Positions 1 through 12,437 of a stretch of 64,000 nt of DNA are shown here, in pieces. The first letter of the stretch is position 1; each line of letters begins with the position of its first letter. The notes beneath the pieces are model-generated. The model was not told the origin of the DNA. It made no database searches and saw only the letters and a program-made list of their open reading frames with translations. Source of the stretch: Clitopilus passeckerianus (lineage: Eukaryota; Basidiomycota; Agaricomycetes; Agaricales; Entolomataceae); assembly GCA_944990035.1 (NCBI GenBank), contig CALYLX010000082.1:310001-374000 (forward strand), given 5' to 3'. The position numbers and the translations under genes are program-made.

Positions 1-243
1 GTATATGGTGGGTAGATGAGTCCGCCGCCTTGATAAAATTAGCACGGTGGGTCATGATCAAGTCTTTTGGCCGATGATTCAAATTCCTTATGTGACATGA
101 TGTCCTCACTGATATGTTGGGGCTTCCCTCATGTTTGACAGCACTTCCTTAGGACCCTTCGAGATATGAGCCAAGCCATGGACACCTGATAATCGAACTA
201 TTGATCCAAATCCATTAGGTCCTAATGACTTCACAACGATCCC

Positions 244-1851
244 CTACTTGAGTTGCGAGAACTTGTACGTCGCACTCCACTCATAATCCTTCCCGGGATA
301 ATCTGCAACGAACACCACGCCATCAGCGTGCATTCACAGGTCAGTTGGAGAGAAAACCTACAAATCTGGTCAACATTCCACTCAGGTGTGTTGATGGCGT
401 CAATGTATCCCTCCTGCTCCAGGACGGCAGCAGCAAATGAACCGTAGGCCTTGTTAGGTCCTCCGTGAATAGCTTTGCGTGTGACGTTGAGAGTGTAGGA
501 GCTGTAGTGCTGAACAGCGGGTTGGTTTGAAGTGATGTCAAGCCTAGAATAGAAGCGGGGTAAGAATGTGACGAGAAATCAGAAGAAGGTTAAGGGCACG
601 AACCTGATACCAGACTTCTCGCTCCAGAGCGAGGTACCAGCATGAATATCCTCGCTATGATCATAGACCCAAGCATGGTCATAACCATTGCACCCAGCAC
701 CGCACAGGCCGACTGTCTGGTTGATCCTCGCCCCGATAGTTTGAGCCTTCCTGAAATCGAATGGTGTCCCAGTGACGTCGATGAACTTGCCAGTCGGGAT
801 TTGGTCTCCGTCAACCTCGATGACGCGGGAAGCATCAAACTTCATGTAGTGGTCGAGAATAGTGTCCACGCCGTCCTGGAAGGCGTCCAGGTTGATGTAA
901 AGGTGCTGGGAGAGCAAGATTGGAGTCTAAGGTGAAACGGTATCGAATTAGTCATGGGAGGAGTGTTGGAGGCCATGTATGCGTACCTTCTGCGTAGCAC
1001 TCGCATGAAGCTTCAATGTCATGACACCTCCGTTATGCACTGCGTGCGTAGCCTATATAGAAGAGGTTCGCCATTCAGCTCTGATATTTCTGAGAACCGT
1101 TTGAGAAAAGGAACGTACGTAGGTGGTAACATTTCCGGGGAATCCCTCGTCAGCAGTATCGATATGCTTGTATGTGACGCTTGTCCGGCTCTTGGCGACG
1201 ATGGTCCAGTTGCGTCGGTCGTAGCCAAGAATACCACCATGGAGGGTGACCTATTCGTAACGGCAGTCAGCCTTCGTCCGCGTATGAATGGCATAGCACT
1301 AGAGAAATGAGAACCAACCTCGCCATCATGGTTATTGAGCGGGGTGTGGTAGACGTTTGGCCCATCAGGTTGCGGAAGTTTGGTAATGGGGATGGAGAAT
1401 GTTCCGTTTTTAATGCGGTTCGCATAGCTAGGGAGGGTATGAGTGACCAAGATCACGCCTCAGGGTAAGAAAAAATGGCCGTACCGCCCAACTATAGCAT
1501 TGAAGTATGGGTGAGCCGGGTCGGTCAACAAGAGCGTCTGAGAGAATATACGTTAGCATTGGAAGTGGTCAGATGAGAGGAAGCCTGTACATTATCATCA
1601 TATCCGAGGACGACATCCCTGGGTTTGCCATGCCTATCCTTCACCCACAGCTCGGTGAGAGTGGCGCCGAGGGAGACATATTTTGCGGTAATGGAACCGT
1701 CTGGAGCTGAGATGGTGGTGACGTCGAATGGCTACACAGAACAAATGTCAGCATGTATGCCTTAGAGAAAATCTCTCGAACCCACATATTTGCCGTTAGC
1801 TGCGAAAGCAAAGCCACTCGCGGCAAGCGCAACAAGACTTTGAAGGAGCAT
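244..1851 (-). CDS. Secreted aldose 1-epimerase (galactose mutarotase), paralogue 1 of 3
   Basis: Interconverts the alpha and beta anomers of aldoses; here probably extracellular. The ATG at 1851 opens a hydrophobic signal peptide (MLLQSLVALAASGFAFA), followed at once by the first intron. Later exons give PFDVTTISAPDG, then LTELWVKDRHGKPRDVVLGYDD, NRIKNGTFSIP, LHGGILGYDRRNWTIVAK (the HGG holds the first catalytic-region histidine of the GalM fold), DEGFPGNV, QHLYINLDAF (second histidine region) and VLEQEGYIDAINTPEW (region of the catalytic glutamate). It ends in YKFSQLK plus TAG. At least eight exons are needed. Most mutarotases are cytosolic, so the signal peptide points to a role on extracellular sugars. 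A TATA-like CATAAATA lies about 65 bp upstream. The family call is firm; exon borders are approximate. Confidence 0.88.
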
Positions 1852-2802
1852 TTTCAAGTCAGTCAACCGACACGAAGGTGGTCAAACTCCTGGCCAAGGG
1901 CCAAACAGACGTCCTATTTATGCAACGGAAATATGAGTCCACTGGCATTGAAATTCCAGAATTCAATACGTACACGCGCCATGTCGCATCTTGATTTTCT
2001 CCAAGGGCATTAGATGGCTGATGGACGTCACGGTAGCGTGAATGCGACGGATATGCAAAGCACCGTCAGAAACGCGCCCTCGTGATCACGAATACCATGT
2101 GCGGAAGGAGCCGCTTCGTGGGGCGGGCCGTCCACTTGACGAGAAAGCGCCAGTCCGGCTACCGTCAAGGTCCCCTATAGATTCTAACCATGACGCTTAA
2201 CTCGTTGTTAAGCTGGCCGGTCTTGGGAAATTTGGAATCTCCACTGAAACTGGACGAATTTAGTGTGATGTTGGAGGCGGAAGCTCGTGGGTTTTGCATC
2301 ATCGGTGGATTTCCTTCCGCTGTCTTCGTTTGCTATGATATTGGTTGCCTAAAAGATCGAAGAGAGCGCCATGAGCGTTGCCTGTGTGCTAATTTTGAGT
2401 CCTCGAGGTGGCTTCAGAAGCATGGACGACGATCACCTGAACTCCAACTCGGTCGAACTTCACCACTACTTCGGTCTTCTTCTGATGGTCATGGCGCAAA
2501 CATGTGTATTTTTGGCCGAGTTGCTGACTTCAACTGCAGCCAGATCTTCGGCGTTACGCATGAAGTTGACAAGAAGCTCCTGGTCGAGATGGTGGCACGA
2601 AAAGAAGAAGGTTGTTGTGGCACCAAGGTGCACCGCCACATCTAGCCACCAGCTTGGCTCACTCCACGACTTCGAGTTCTTTCGAAGTTTATTCAGAGAA
2701 GCTGTTGTCGAATGAGATAAACCGCAAAGGGCAAGGTTTAACATTCAAATAAAAATTGTTATTGGATTGCTTGCAGACATTGTTGATCGACTACGACATA
2801 AT
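1852..2802. other. Intergenic region between epimerase paralogues 1 and 2
   Basis: Contains the promoter of paralogue 1, with a TATA-like CATAAATA (minus strand) near 1913-1925. The open frames at 2190-2715 overlap each other in different frames and show no recognisable domain, so no gene is called. Confidence 0.5.
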
Positions 2803-4555
2803 TTACTTGAGAGTGGAGAATTTATACGTTGAACTCCAGGTGAAGTCCCTGCCTGGCCCGTCTACATTGGGGAAAACAAATTGTCAGGTCCTGTTCCAGT
2901 TCTGAGAATGCAGAGGGTAACTCACAGATTTGGTCGACGTGGAACTCGGGGGTATTAATTGCATCCAGATACCCTTCCTGCTCAATAGCGACAGCACCCC
3001 ACTTGCTATAGGTCTGCGAAGGTCCTCCATGAACTTCCTTGCGAGGCGTGTTGAGCCAGAAGGCGGTGTAAACTTGGGTAGCCGGCTGGTTGGTGTAAAT
3101 GTCGAGTTTGATGCCGGACTGCTCGCTCCAGAGCTGGACGCCAGGTTTGCCTGAGTTGGGATGATCGTAAACCCAGCCATGGTCATATCCTTGACATCCT
3201 GGAGCGCGAAAACATTATCAGCACTGATCACAGAGATCCTTCGGAGGAAGACTTACCAACGGAGCAAAGATCTACAGTTTCGTTCCACCTCTCACTGAAT
3301 GCGTGCTCCTGCCTGAAGTCGAAAGGTGTATCCTGGACGTTGGTGAATTGTCCGTTAGGAATGGCATTCCCGTCGAGAGCAATGACTTTGGATGCATCGA
3401 CTTTAAGGTGGTGATTCGTGATATCGTTGAGGCCGTCTTGGAAGGCGTCGAGGTTCCTATGAGCAGATGGGCTCTTAGCATGGCTCAAGCAAGATTGAGA
3501 GGATAAATTACCAGTAGATGTGTTGAGTCAGCATGATAGGTGTCTTCTCGGTAGCAGTAGCATGAACGGTAGTGTGAAGCAAGCCTCCATTGCTAACGGA
3601 GTGGGTAGTCTATGAAACCCTCAAATATCAGCTCTGGTATCAAATGTATGTTCATAGCAGGTTCCATACGTACATATGCAGTAACATTTCCAGGGAACCC
3701 CTCATCAGCGGCATCAAGATGCTTGTACGTGATGCTGGTTGGGGTCTTCGCAACGATTGTCCAATTCCTGCGGTCCCAGCCATAAATTCCGCCGTGAAGC
3801 GTCACTTGACCTAGAGGCGATGGGGCGGATCATTAGCATCTAGCCCATACATGAATTCTGGACTCGAGAAAAAACATACCATCATGGTCATTGGTCGGAA
3901 TATGATACACGTTTGGACCATCGGGTTGAGGTAATTTCGTGATAGGGATAGAGAACGTCCCTTTAAACCACAAGGTTGTCGGAGAGAAAGGAGAGGATAA
4001 TTCAATTCACGGCGAATAATCGCAACTTGTTTTGAGGCTCACCATTCTTGATGCGGTTGGCATACCTATTTCAGGGTGAGGTGAGCCTCTGTGAACCACT
4101 CCTTTAGACATCTTTGCTTACCGTCCAACAATAGGATTGAATACCGGATGGTCGGTGTCTGTAAGAAGCCGAGTCTGAGGGAAAGAGATGACGAAGAGGG
4201 ATTGAGATGGTTAGTATCTTCCGATATTTCGCCGTCCACCTCGTGAAGACGCTGGGCGGCGTGGAGCAAGCGGACGGTTAACGTACGTTGTCATCATATC
4301 CCAACACGATATCCCTGGCTTTTCCATTCTTGTCTTTCACCCAGAGCTCAGTCAAGGTCGCACCGAACGAGACGAACTTGGCCGTGATAGAACCATCAGG
4401 CGCTGAGAGAGTGGTCAAGTCGAATGGCTGAGAAAAAAGCAAGTTCAGTATGACGCAATAAATTCTAAGAGCATGGAATGCCTCACATAAACACCGTTGG
4501 TAACTGCGTTGACAGTGGACAGTAGTCCAAGTACCACAGCAGTAGGAAGTAACAT
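2803..4555 (-). CDS. Secreted aldose 1-epimerase, paralogue 2 of 3
   Basis: Same family and exon pattern as its neighbours on both sides. The ATG at 4555 gives a signal peptide (MLLPTAVVLGLLSTVNA) followed by VTNGVY and an intron. Then come PFDLTTLSAPDG, LTELWVKDKNGKARDIVLGYDDN, TLHGGIYGWDRRNWTIV, DEGFPGNVTAYV, HRNLDAFQDG and AIEQEGYLDAINTPEF-like segments, ending in FSTLK plus TAA at 2803. The spacing of the HGG, INLDAF and EQEGY motifs matches the other two copies, so the protein should be active. Upstream there are a TATA-like element and two CTGGGG (CreA-type) sites. It is most like paralogue 3 in signal peptide and promoter, so those two probably arose by the more recent duplication. Confidence 0.88.
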
Positions 4556-4610
4556 ATCTTGCAATGTCCAGCGAGAGGAAATAGACACTGGCATCCATCA
4601 CGATCGTGTC

Positions 4611-4712
4611 AGCTATTTAAGCTCTTCCCCAGATACCCCAGACCAGATGGACCTGCTTTGAGGCAAAGACGATCTTCACAACCATTCAGGTACCATTCCC
4701 AAGACCACATAG
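4611..4712 (-). promoter_or_regulatory. Promoter of epimerase paralogue 2: TATA-like box and paired CreA-type sites
   Basis: On the minus strand a TTAAATAG TATA-like element sits about 60 bp before the ATG. Behind it are two CTGGGG hexamers (complement at 4627-4632 and 4636-4641), which match the SYGGRG consensus bound by the carbon-catabolite repressor CreA/Cre1. Further up, the block CAGGTACCATTCCCAAGA (plus-strand reading) near 4687-4704 recurs almost unchanged before paralogue 3. Glucose repression is inferred from the sites only. Confidence 0.5.
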
Positions 4713-5522
4713 GATCTGGTCGGCTGTGACACAAAGAACCACCGTGATGACAGTTTCTCATGTGGAAATCAAGGATAACGCCATTGCAATCCAGTCAGTC
4801 GACTGAAAAAGCGTAGATCGCCGTTTCGCCTGGAGTATTTAGAACGTAGGATTTCACCGACTGTATTACTGAGATTCGGTACAAAGCGAGCATATGACCA
4901 GCAAGACCAGTTTTCTACCCTTGAAACATTCAAAAGGCCGGATTTATCGCGGTTAAGAGTGAGGTCATGATGGCAATTGACGAGGCGGCACGCTGTGGCC
5001 GTCCGGTTCATCGTCGGGTAACCCGTAGATTTCGCCACTCCCGTGGGCAGAGAGCTGCCTGTTGACGGTCACCAGTGCTTGGCTGGTCCAGAATAAAGAA
5101 GTCAAGTCAAAAATGCAGGGAAGGGTCCCTTGATCTTGCAGAAGTTTCGACAGCCACGTCCATGCGAAGTTCTGAGTTCGTGACGCTTGAGTCTGAGAAT
5201 TCCATAGGCAGGTGTGATTGTGATTAATGTAAGACGATTGCTGAAGTAATTTGGAATGCAAAGGATCTCGTACTGAGGTTGTTGCCCCGTCCCGGCGATG
5301 CGCAGGATGGAGGGCGAGCTTCGAGTTCAAGCAAGGTGCACCGCCACGACTTTGGTCAAAGTTTTTCAAATGGCGCTCGCAAGTTATTAAATGGCTCACT
5401 ATGATAGCCTACCGCCATTCTTATAAGAGGACCGAAAAATAGAATTTTAACGTTATTAGAAATTCTGAACTACAAGCAGCTTGCCACCTCCAAAAAGCAG
5501 CCCACGCTTACTGATATATAAT
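4713..5522. other. Intergenic region between epimerase paralogues 2 and 3
   Basis: Several antisense open frames up to 144 codons exist here, but none shows a domain, signal peptide or plausible intron structure. Nothing else was recognised. Confidence 0.4.
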
Positions 5523-7204
5523 TTACTTGAGCACAGAGAACTTGTACGTGGTACTCCAACGGAAGTTCTTGCCAGGTTCATCTAGTAGCCAAGATATTAG
5601 TCAATGCTCCTATTGAACAAAAAAAGGAGCGAACTCACAAATTTGATCAACGTGCCACTCGGGATTATTTATGGCATCCGCATATCCTGCTTGCTCGATA
5701 GCTACACCTGCGTTGGCATCGTAATACACCGAAGGCCCGCCATGGACAACTTTGCGAGTGATATTGAGGAGGCTGAAGATATAGGGAGTGAACACCTGGG
5801 TAGCAGGTTGGTCGGAGGAGATGTCGAGTTTGATGCCGGATTGTTCACTCCAGAGTTGCACTTTGGGTCCAACGGAGTTGGGACGATCGTAGATCCACTG
5901 CTGGTCATATCCTTGGCATCCTGTTTTTGAGGACTCATTAGTTCCGGTATCGAGATCCTGCTGCAGAGTAACGCACCTGGACCGCACAGACCCACAGTCT
6001 CGTTCCATCTCTCACTGAATGTATGCTCTTTCCTGAAGTCCAACGCCGTGCCTTGAACTTTGGTGAACTCTCCTGTCGGTACACCGATGCTATCAAGGGT
6101 GACAATCTTGGAGCTATCGATCTTCAAATGGTGGTTCGTGATGTTTTCTAGTCCATCCTGGAAGGCATCGAGATTCCTTGAATACCGTGAGTCTCTACGA
6201 GTACAACAGCTGGATGGGGTAAAGAACGCACCAATAAATATGCTGTGTCACCAAAATTGGCGTCTTTTGAGTAGCAGTGGCGAAGACGGAGGTATGAAGC
6301 GTGCCGCCATTGCCAACGGTATGCGTGGCCTTTTGACGTACTAAGTAATGGCCAGCCAGCTTGGGGACGAGGTCTAACTCACGAAGACAGTGACGTTTCC
6401 CGGAAATCCTTCATCCGCCGGGTCAAAGTGCTTGTATGTAACGCTGGTGGGTGACTTCGCCACAATTGTCCAGTTTCGGAGGTGCCAGCCAAGGAATCCT
6501 CCGTGGAGGGTGGATAGGCCTTGGAACAGTACCATGAGCAACGGATTGACATTCTAAATCGTGAAGCAAAGGCATGGCATACCACTGAAGTCACTTAACG
6601 GAGTATGATAAACATTTGGGCCGTCGGGTTGAGGATTCTTGGTAATAGGAATAGAAAAAGTTCCTGGTTAGATGGTCAGCAATTCGAGTAAAGCAAGGAG
6701 AAACCAAATATGGGACTGACCATTCTTGATGCGACCAGAATACCTATTCCCGTGTCAAGTAAGCCCACAGTCTCGGATTCAAGGTCAATAGATAATTACC
6801 GTCCAATGACAGAGTTGAAAACCGGGTGGAAGGGATCGGTCAGGAGATGAGTCTACGCGATACAGTTTTGATCAGCATTCTGCGCCATCCCGACGCGTCC
6901 AAGAGGCAGATTCGAGCACAAATGAGTAAAATGGTTCACTCACGTTGTCGTCATAGCCTAAGACGACATCCCTGGCTTTGCCGTGCTTGTCTTTCACCCA
7001 AAGTTCGGTCAAGGTGGAACCAAAGGATACGAATTTGGCAGTAATAGATCCATCTCGGGCTGAGAGAACGGTCTCGTCAAATGGCTGGGAAGATATATTA
7101 TGAGGGCAAGAACAAGACAGCTCGAGAATACGCACATAAGTCCCGTTGGTGACCGCCTGTACACTGGAAAGGAACCCTAGAACTACGCCGATCGAGAGGA
7201 GCAT
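5523..7204 (-). CDS. Secreted aldose 1-epimerase, paralogue 3 of 3
   Basis: The ATG at 7204 starts a signal peptide (MLLSIGVVLGFLSSVQA), then VTNGTY and the conserved first intron. The following exons encode PFDETVLSARDG, LTELWVKDKHGKARDVVLGYDDN, LSTLHGGFLGWHLRNWTIVAK, DEGFPGNVTVF, a LDAFQDGLENITNHHLKID-like stretch, HTFSERWNETVGLCGPG, QGYDQQWIYD, and an AIEQAGYADAINNPEW region carrying the probable catalytic acid. It ends in KNFRWSTTYKFSVLK plus TAA. One difference from copies 1 and 2 is WHLRNW where they have DRRNW just after the HGG motif, which may alter the active-site rim. Likely secreted; substrate not determinable. Confidence 0.88.
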
Positions 7205-7264
7205 CTTGCACGGCCAATACAAACTTCTTCGAAGTAAAAGGTGGGAACGTTCATCATCGCGGAG

Positions 7265-7365
7265 AGTCAGGATATTTAAACATTCCAGAGACCCCAGACT
7301 GCGCCGCTTGGAGCCATTGAGAGCCCTGTCCACATAACCGTCCAGGTACCAATTCCCAAGATTTC
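7265..7365 (-). promoter_or_regulatory. Promoter of epimerase paralogue 3: TATA-like box, CreA-type site, duplicated block
   Basis: TTTAAATATCC (minus strand) lies about 65 bp before the ATG. A CTGGGG hexamer (complement at 7292-7297) follows, and the plus-strand block CAGGTACCAATTCCCAAGA near 7345-7363 is nearly identical to the one before paralogue 2. The order of elements is the same in both promoters. Confidence 0.5.
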
Positions 7366-9187
7366 GCACTTTGCATCACCAAGACTGCTCGCCATCTCAG
7401 TTCTTCATGTGCGAATACAGGGTATCATCCTATTAACCCCGGTCAGTTGGCCGACTTCTCCTAGATGGTGTGCCACAACACCCCGGCGGGATCTTACCGA
7501 ACTGATAGCTGGCTCTCGAACGCGTGGCATTGTTAATCAGGCCAGGAACCTGGGAGCATCTGACCACCCGAGAGTAAATTCTGTTATCCTTTCGACGATT
7601 TTTGTTAGGTACTAAAGGATACTGCAGCTCCAAATACGCCGATTTCTTGGTTATATATATCGCGGACAGGAGTGAAGCCATGACGGCAGGAGGATTAAGC
7701 GGCACGAAGTCGCCGATGGGTTACAGGTTTGACGACTTTTGCGAATCCTCATGAGTCGCAACGCAAGACAGTCGTCTGGAAAGAAGAAGTCGGAAGAACT
7801 CTGGTCAAGCTTCAGATTGGAGAGGTTCGTACAGTCTCCCGATGCCCTCCATTTGAATCCGGGATGTCTGGAGGTTTGTTGCTAGGTTATCCCATCGCTC
7901 GCGTGGTTTGATCCATTGAGGTTACTTTGGGGAAAAACCTTGTACACAAATTTCAATCAAAGCGATTATAGTTGATCATAAACGTTTCCCTTGTCCCGAC
8001 CTTGCCGTCCTGATTCTGAGAGTCGAATACGGTCGTTTCTCTTCCACGCCTATTCTTGGAAGCGTCTGGCCTCGTCATCGTTTGTGTTGCAACTTCCAAG
8101 TCCTGTGCAAGCAATTGTTGCGATCAGTGCTGAGCAAACTCGGGTATAGCGCCGAGCTCACCGTAACATTTAGGTAGAATCAAGCCAAATCTACTATCTC
8201 TCTTGGAGGTTTCCCAAGCTGATGCTTCAAATTCGAGCATTTTCCACAGACTTGCTGCAAGGTTCTTTATATCGATGGGCAAGCAACGACTTGAGCAACG
8301 GATAGCTCTGCTCCTGATGGATGGATTATTCTGCTCCAAGGTGCCCCTTATCTACTAAGGCGATGAGCTTCATGGCGCATCACGCTCTCCATAATTTTCT
8401 ATTTTTCTACCACTATCAGGGTAAAGGGAACTGAGTTTAGGGCCAAGGTTGGATCTGTCAATGTCGACTCAACTGTCGACTCAACCATGACGAAGAGAGT
8501 GAGCACTGCCACGATCGTGCCGCGGTGCCTTCAACACGTTCCCGTGATAATAATCACGACTGGCAAAGCGCCGTGTTCAACGGAAAGCATTCTCTTGCGG
8601 GTACCTCGAAAAAAGGCTGGGCGGGCAGTTATGAATGTCATCGTGCCTCAGCCTTGTCCACAATTTAGACCGCAGGGGAAAGTATCGAGGTATGTATTAA
8701 ACCTGCCCAGCCTCGAAGGACGAAAACACGAATCAAACGAGGTTGGCAGAAGCTGATAGACATCGGATAGATCGCCTAGAAACAAGAAACTTCATCCGAG
8801 CTCCGCCTCGTGTAACGAACCTGATAGAGGACTTACCCATGTAAGGTTCGTTCAACTCATGCGGAGCCGCGAGGGTGCTATCCGTCTTGGGAATCTAAGT
8901 AATCTTGGTCGACATTGTTGCCCCCGTATCCCACAATGTAGCGCAGCTCTGCCACCGCTCACTGGTCTGTGTCAATGATATATATGAGCGCCCAAAAGAC
9001 TCGCAACACTCACAGATCATTCTGTCAGAATGAGACATTGAAACGGGACTGTGATATCCATTTCCACGCCAACACAGCCAATCTGATCAATAGTCAGGAT
9101 CACGGTCGCCCTGACTGGAGGGAACGCCGCCGCTCACTATCCTTTGGAGGAGACCCTTCTTTACGTACACCGCCCATCTCTTCGCAG
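7366..9187. other. Gene-free stretch
   Basis: About 1.8 kb with only short, unsupported open frames on both strands. No transposon ends, RNA gene or repeat was recognised. The right end is the upstream region of the PLAC8 gene. Confidence 0.4.
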
Positions 9188-9268
9188 ACCATAAAAGGAC
9201 CTACCAGCAACCTCCTTCCACCACTTCCCGCCTTTCCTCCTTTCCGTTCGTCTTCTTCATCCTTCGCA
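9188..9268 (+). promoter_or_regulatory. Probable core promoter and leader of the PLAC8 gene
   Basis: CATAAAAG at about 9190 lies roughly 80 bp before the ATG. It is followed by a pyrimidine-rich stretch (CCTCCTTCC, TTCCTCCTTTCC), the usual form of fungal transcription start regions. Confidence 0.45.
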
Positions 9269-9874
9269 ATGGCTTACCAACAACCTATCTACCAACAACC
9301 TGCTCCTGTCCAGGGAATGACTCTTGCTGGAGGCAACCGAAACGTGAAAAACCTGCCTTTGCAGGATGGTGGACGCGAATGGAGTAACGGCCTCTGCGAC
9401 TGCTGCGGTGATGCTGGTACCTGTAAGTATCTCGAAGTCTAACTGCGCAATGTCGAAGATCTGCTCGACTAACTCTGCTTTTCATTACAGGTGTTCTTGC
9501 ATGGTGCTGCCCTTGCGTAGTCTACGCCCAGAACAAGCAGAGGTTGGAGCACCTCAACCAGAAGGCTTCGCCCGACCCCGAGCGCGGTGGCGGATTCTTC
9601 AGCGGTGATTGCTGCATCCACGCCCTCCTCACCGGATGTGTGGGCTTCGGCTGGATTCTTCAGGTTAGTAACTTATTCGCTTCCGTCTTGACCAAATATC
9701 TGACTAGGGTTCTAGATTGGTACTCGCGGAAATACTCGTTCCCGCTACAGCATCAAGGGAGGAGGATGCGGCGACTGCTGCGTCACATGGTGTTGCTCGC
9801 CTTGCGCTCTCACTCAAGAAAGCCGTGAGATTGAACTCGAAGAAAAGAGCTTCGGCGCCTATGGCAAGGCCTAA
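9269..9874 (+). CDS. PLAC8 family cysteine-rich protein
   Basis: Three exons (9269-9422, 9491-9663, 9716-9874) give 161 residues with clean GT-AG junctions. The N-terminus is Gln/Pro-rich (QQPIYQQPAP). Next come the PLAC8 hallmarks: WSNGLCDCCGD, AWCCPCVVYAQNKQRL, a hydrophobic segment around CCIHALLTGCVGFGWIL, and a second cysteine cluster CGDCCVTWCCSPCALTQE. It ends in an acidic IELEEKSFGAYGKA tail. PLAC8 proteins are small membrane-associated proteins; plant and fungal members are linked to cell-size control or to cadmium and calcium handling, but the role here is unknown. It stands alone between the epimerase array and the ammonium transporter. Confidence 0.92.
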
Positions 9875-10485
9875 ACGCCCACTAGACTTTGATGGAACAT
9901 TCATATACCTGTTCACCCTAATCTTGTTTCTCTTCTTGTAAGTCGACCAACGCGCCTCTCCTTTGTACATTTTCCTGTACTTTTCTCGTGGTCCTCGACC
10001 TGTAACATCCTGTAATCCTAAAACGACGCGTAAAACGCGTGTATTTAATTACGGTTTACACGTTCAATGGGATTTTCATATTTTCCCAGCCATATTCAAA
10101 TTTTGACTCCGTGTAGGCGCATCACTTGCGCTCACAGCTCGACGTCTTTCTGATGTTATTTATACCGCGGATAGGTTCCAAACCACCACCGAAGACGGCG
10201 TGTACGAACCTCCATTCGCAAAAAGCTTCTTCCCTTCCTATTTGCATGCGCGCCCATACTCGCGAAACGATGATTAAACTGTGCATAGGAAGTCCAATCA
10301 TGTCTGGGTAAGGAATGGTATTGCAAGGTAATTATCTAAACAAAGTGAGCATAGTAGTACAGACCCGGGCCAGAGCTTCTCAACACTACTTTTCTCTCGA
10401 AAGTATTAGGGGAATAGCGAGGAAGAGGTAAGCAAGAGATTAAATAATATGTGATCAACGAATGTAATGCAGTTAGTCCATCCCC
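9875..10485. other. Convergent intergenic region between the PLAC8 and ammonium transporter genes
   Basis: The 3' ends of two converging genes meet here. A short palindromic stretch with repeated ACGCGT around 10027-10040 was noted. No gene was seen. Confidence 0.4.
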
Positions 10486-12338
10486 TTATGCCACCTGATG
10501 AGCCTTCTCCTCCTCGGAGCTGCTCGACGACTTCATGTAGTGCTCATGCTCGGGCTCGCGACCGCCGCCAACGGCACCAACACCAGCGTTGATAGTGTGG
10601 CCGATCTCCTGCTCGAGGCCAACGTAGTCATAAGCGAACTCGCCCATCTCAGCGTCATCAATGCCAAGGATTTCAGACTCTTCGTCCACACGGAGAGCCA
10701 ATCCTGGGATGAAGTGCATGATCCAGAGGATGATCGTCTATGAAGTGACAAAGAATCAGATACAATTATGGCTGGGAGGGAGCGAGGAAGCAACTCACGG
10801 TCATGACCAAAGAGTAGCCAAGACTGGCGCAAGAGTCTGCGACCTGGTAACCAAGTTGGACCCAGTGGTGGTCGAACCAACCACCGTCGATGACAGTGGC
10901 ACCATCGAAGCCCGCAACGCTTGCCTGTGCAAACAGAGCAGTCATGATGTTTCCAACGACACCACCGACAGCATGGGATGCAAAGATCTGACGGAAGAAA
11001 ATAAGCATTGTCAGCACTAGAATTCGCTAACCCCTGACTGAGGAGAAATGTACGCACATCCAAAGCATCGTCATAGCCGACGACGAACTTGAGTTGGGTA
11101 GCAAAGTTACATGCGGTACCAGCGACGAAACCGAAAGCGACAGCAGCAGCTATAGAAGGCCAAGTCAATTATTGGTTTATATACGATACTACTAGTGCGA
11201 CTTACGGGATCCGACGAAACCAGAGGCGGGGGTGATAGCGACGAGACCAGCGATGGCACCAGAGCAGAAACCGACGGTGGACCACTTTTTCTCAAGGCGC
11301 CAATCCCAGAGCATCCAGGTCAAGCCACCGACGCTGGCAGCGAGATTGGTGACGATGCATGCCTGAGCAGCGCGGAGGTTGGCGGAGAGGGCAGAGCCTC
11401 CGTTGAAGCCGAACCATCCGAACCAGAGGAGCACCGTACCCAAGACGACGTAGGATGTGTTCTGGGGCTTGTATGCCAAGCGCTCGGTGCCGTAGCCACG
11501 ACGCTTGCCAAGGTAGATAGAGATGGCGAGGGCAGCAGTTCCAGAGGAAATGTGGACGGGAGAGCCACCGGCAAAGTCGAGACCACCGAGGACGAAGGAC
11601 CAACCGTTGGCGTTCCAAGTCCAGCATGCAATGGGGTCATAGACGAGGGTGGTCCAGGCAAAGACAAAGACCAAGAGAGGGCCAAGCCTGCCCCGTTCTG
11701 CGATAGCACCAATAGCGATAGCTGGTCTGGTGACAAAGAATGAGATGTCAGTATTTGGGTCAGGTGGACACAGAGATTTGCACATACGTTATGGCTGCAA
11801 ACATCAATTGATAGACACAGAAGACGATGGCGGGAATGCGGGTGCTGCCAATTGAGGGTTGTTCGAGAACCCCTTTGAGAGCAAAATATTCTGACAAAAA
11901 TCCATAAGCGGCGGCACGTGCAGAAGAAATTCTAAGACATACTCAAGTCACCAATGAACTTGCTTCCAGTCTCGCTGAATGCAAGAGAGTAACCCCAGAA
12001 GAACCACTACACATTAGCATCAGTATACTGGTGTTGGGATTTGGCATGATGTACGAACCTGGAAGGAGACAACAGCAATGGAAATCATACTCGTCCATAT
12101 CATTGAAAGAGCATTCTTCCGTCGCAGAAGGCCAGAGTAGAAGAAACCAAGACCTGGTATCATGATCCACACCAGGGCGGTGGATGTAAGAATCCAAGCA
12201 ATGTCGCCGAGATTATAGACGACGGTCTCGCCATCAGGATCCGTCCATGTCAAGTCGCCAGCTAAGCCATCTCGTGAGTCATCCCACTCGCCCCGTTGCA
12301 TAAGACCACCTACAGTCGGTGTAGTTCACGTTCACCAT
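10486..12338 (-). CDS. Ammonium transporter (Mep/Amt/Rh family)
   Basis: Plasma-membrane ammonium channel/transporter with about 11 membrane segments. The start chosen is the ATG at 12338 (MVNVNYTD), joined by a small intron to SGDLTWTDPDGE; the alternative ATG at 12301 would read through that intron. Hallmarks in order: WILTSTALVWIMIPGLGFFYSGLLRRKN, WFFWGYSLAFSETG, FAAITPAIAIGAIAERG, LDFAGGSPVHISSGTAALA (family signature with the first pore histidine), WFGFNGGS, FCSGAIAGLVAITPASGFV, DALDIFASHAVGGVVGN (second pore histidine) and HFIPGLALRVDEESEILGIDDAEMGE, the conserved start of the regulatory tail. The tail ends in a Ser/Glu stretch (KSSSSSEEEK), a candidate phosphorylation region. GATA-type sites lie upstream. 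Confidence 0.95.
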
Positions 12339-12437
12339 CTTGAATGTGAATTAAATAAGCCTTGGGTAGACAAAGTCCCTTGAGGTGAGGGAAACGCTGG
12401 CCGAGAAGAAACGACGAAGGTATGTGCGAACGTGAAA

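Noticed and set aside
2190..2715. Overlapping plus-strand open frames of 151 and 114 codons
   Set aside because: Different frames over the same DNA, no domain, no splice pattern and no paralogue beside the other epimerase copies.
10498..11855. Long plus-strand frames antisense to the ammonium transporter (up to 182 codons)
   Set aside because: Shadows of a strongly conserved minus-strand gene; composition reflects its codon use.
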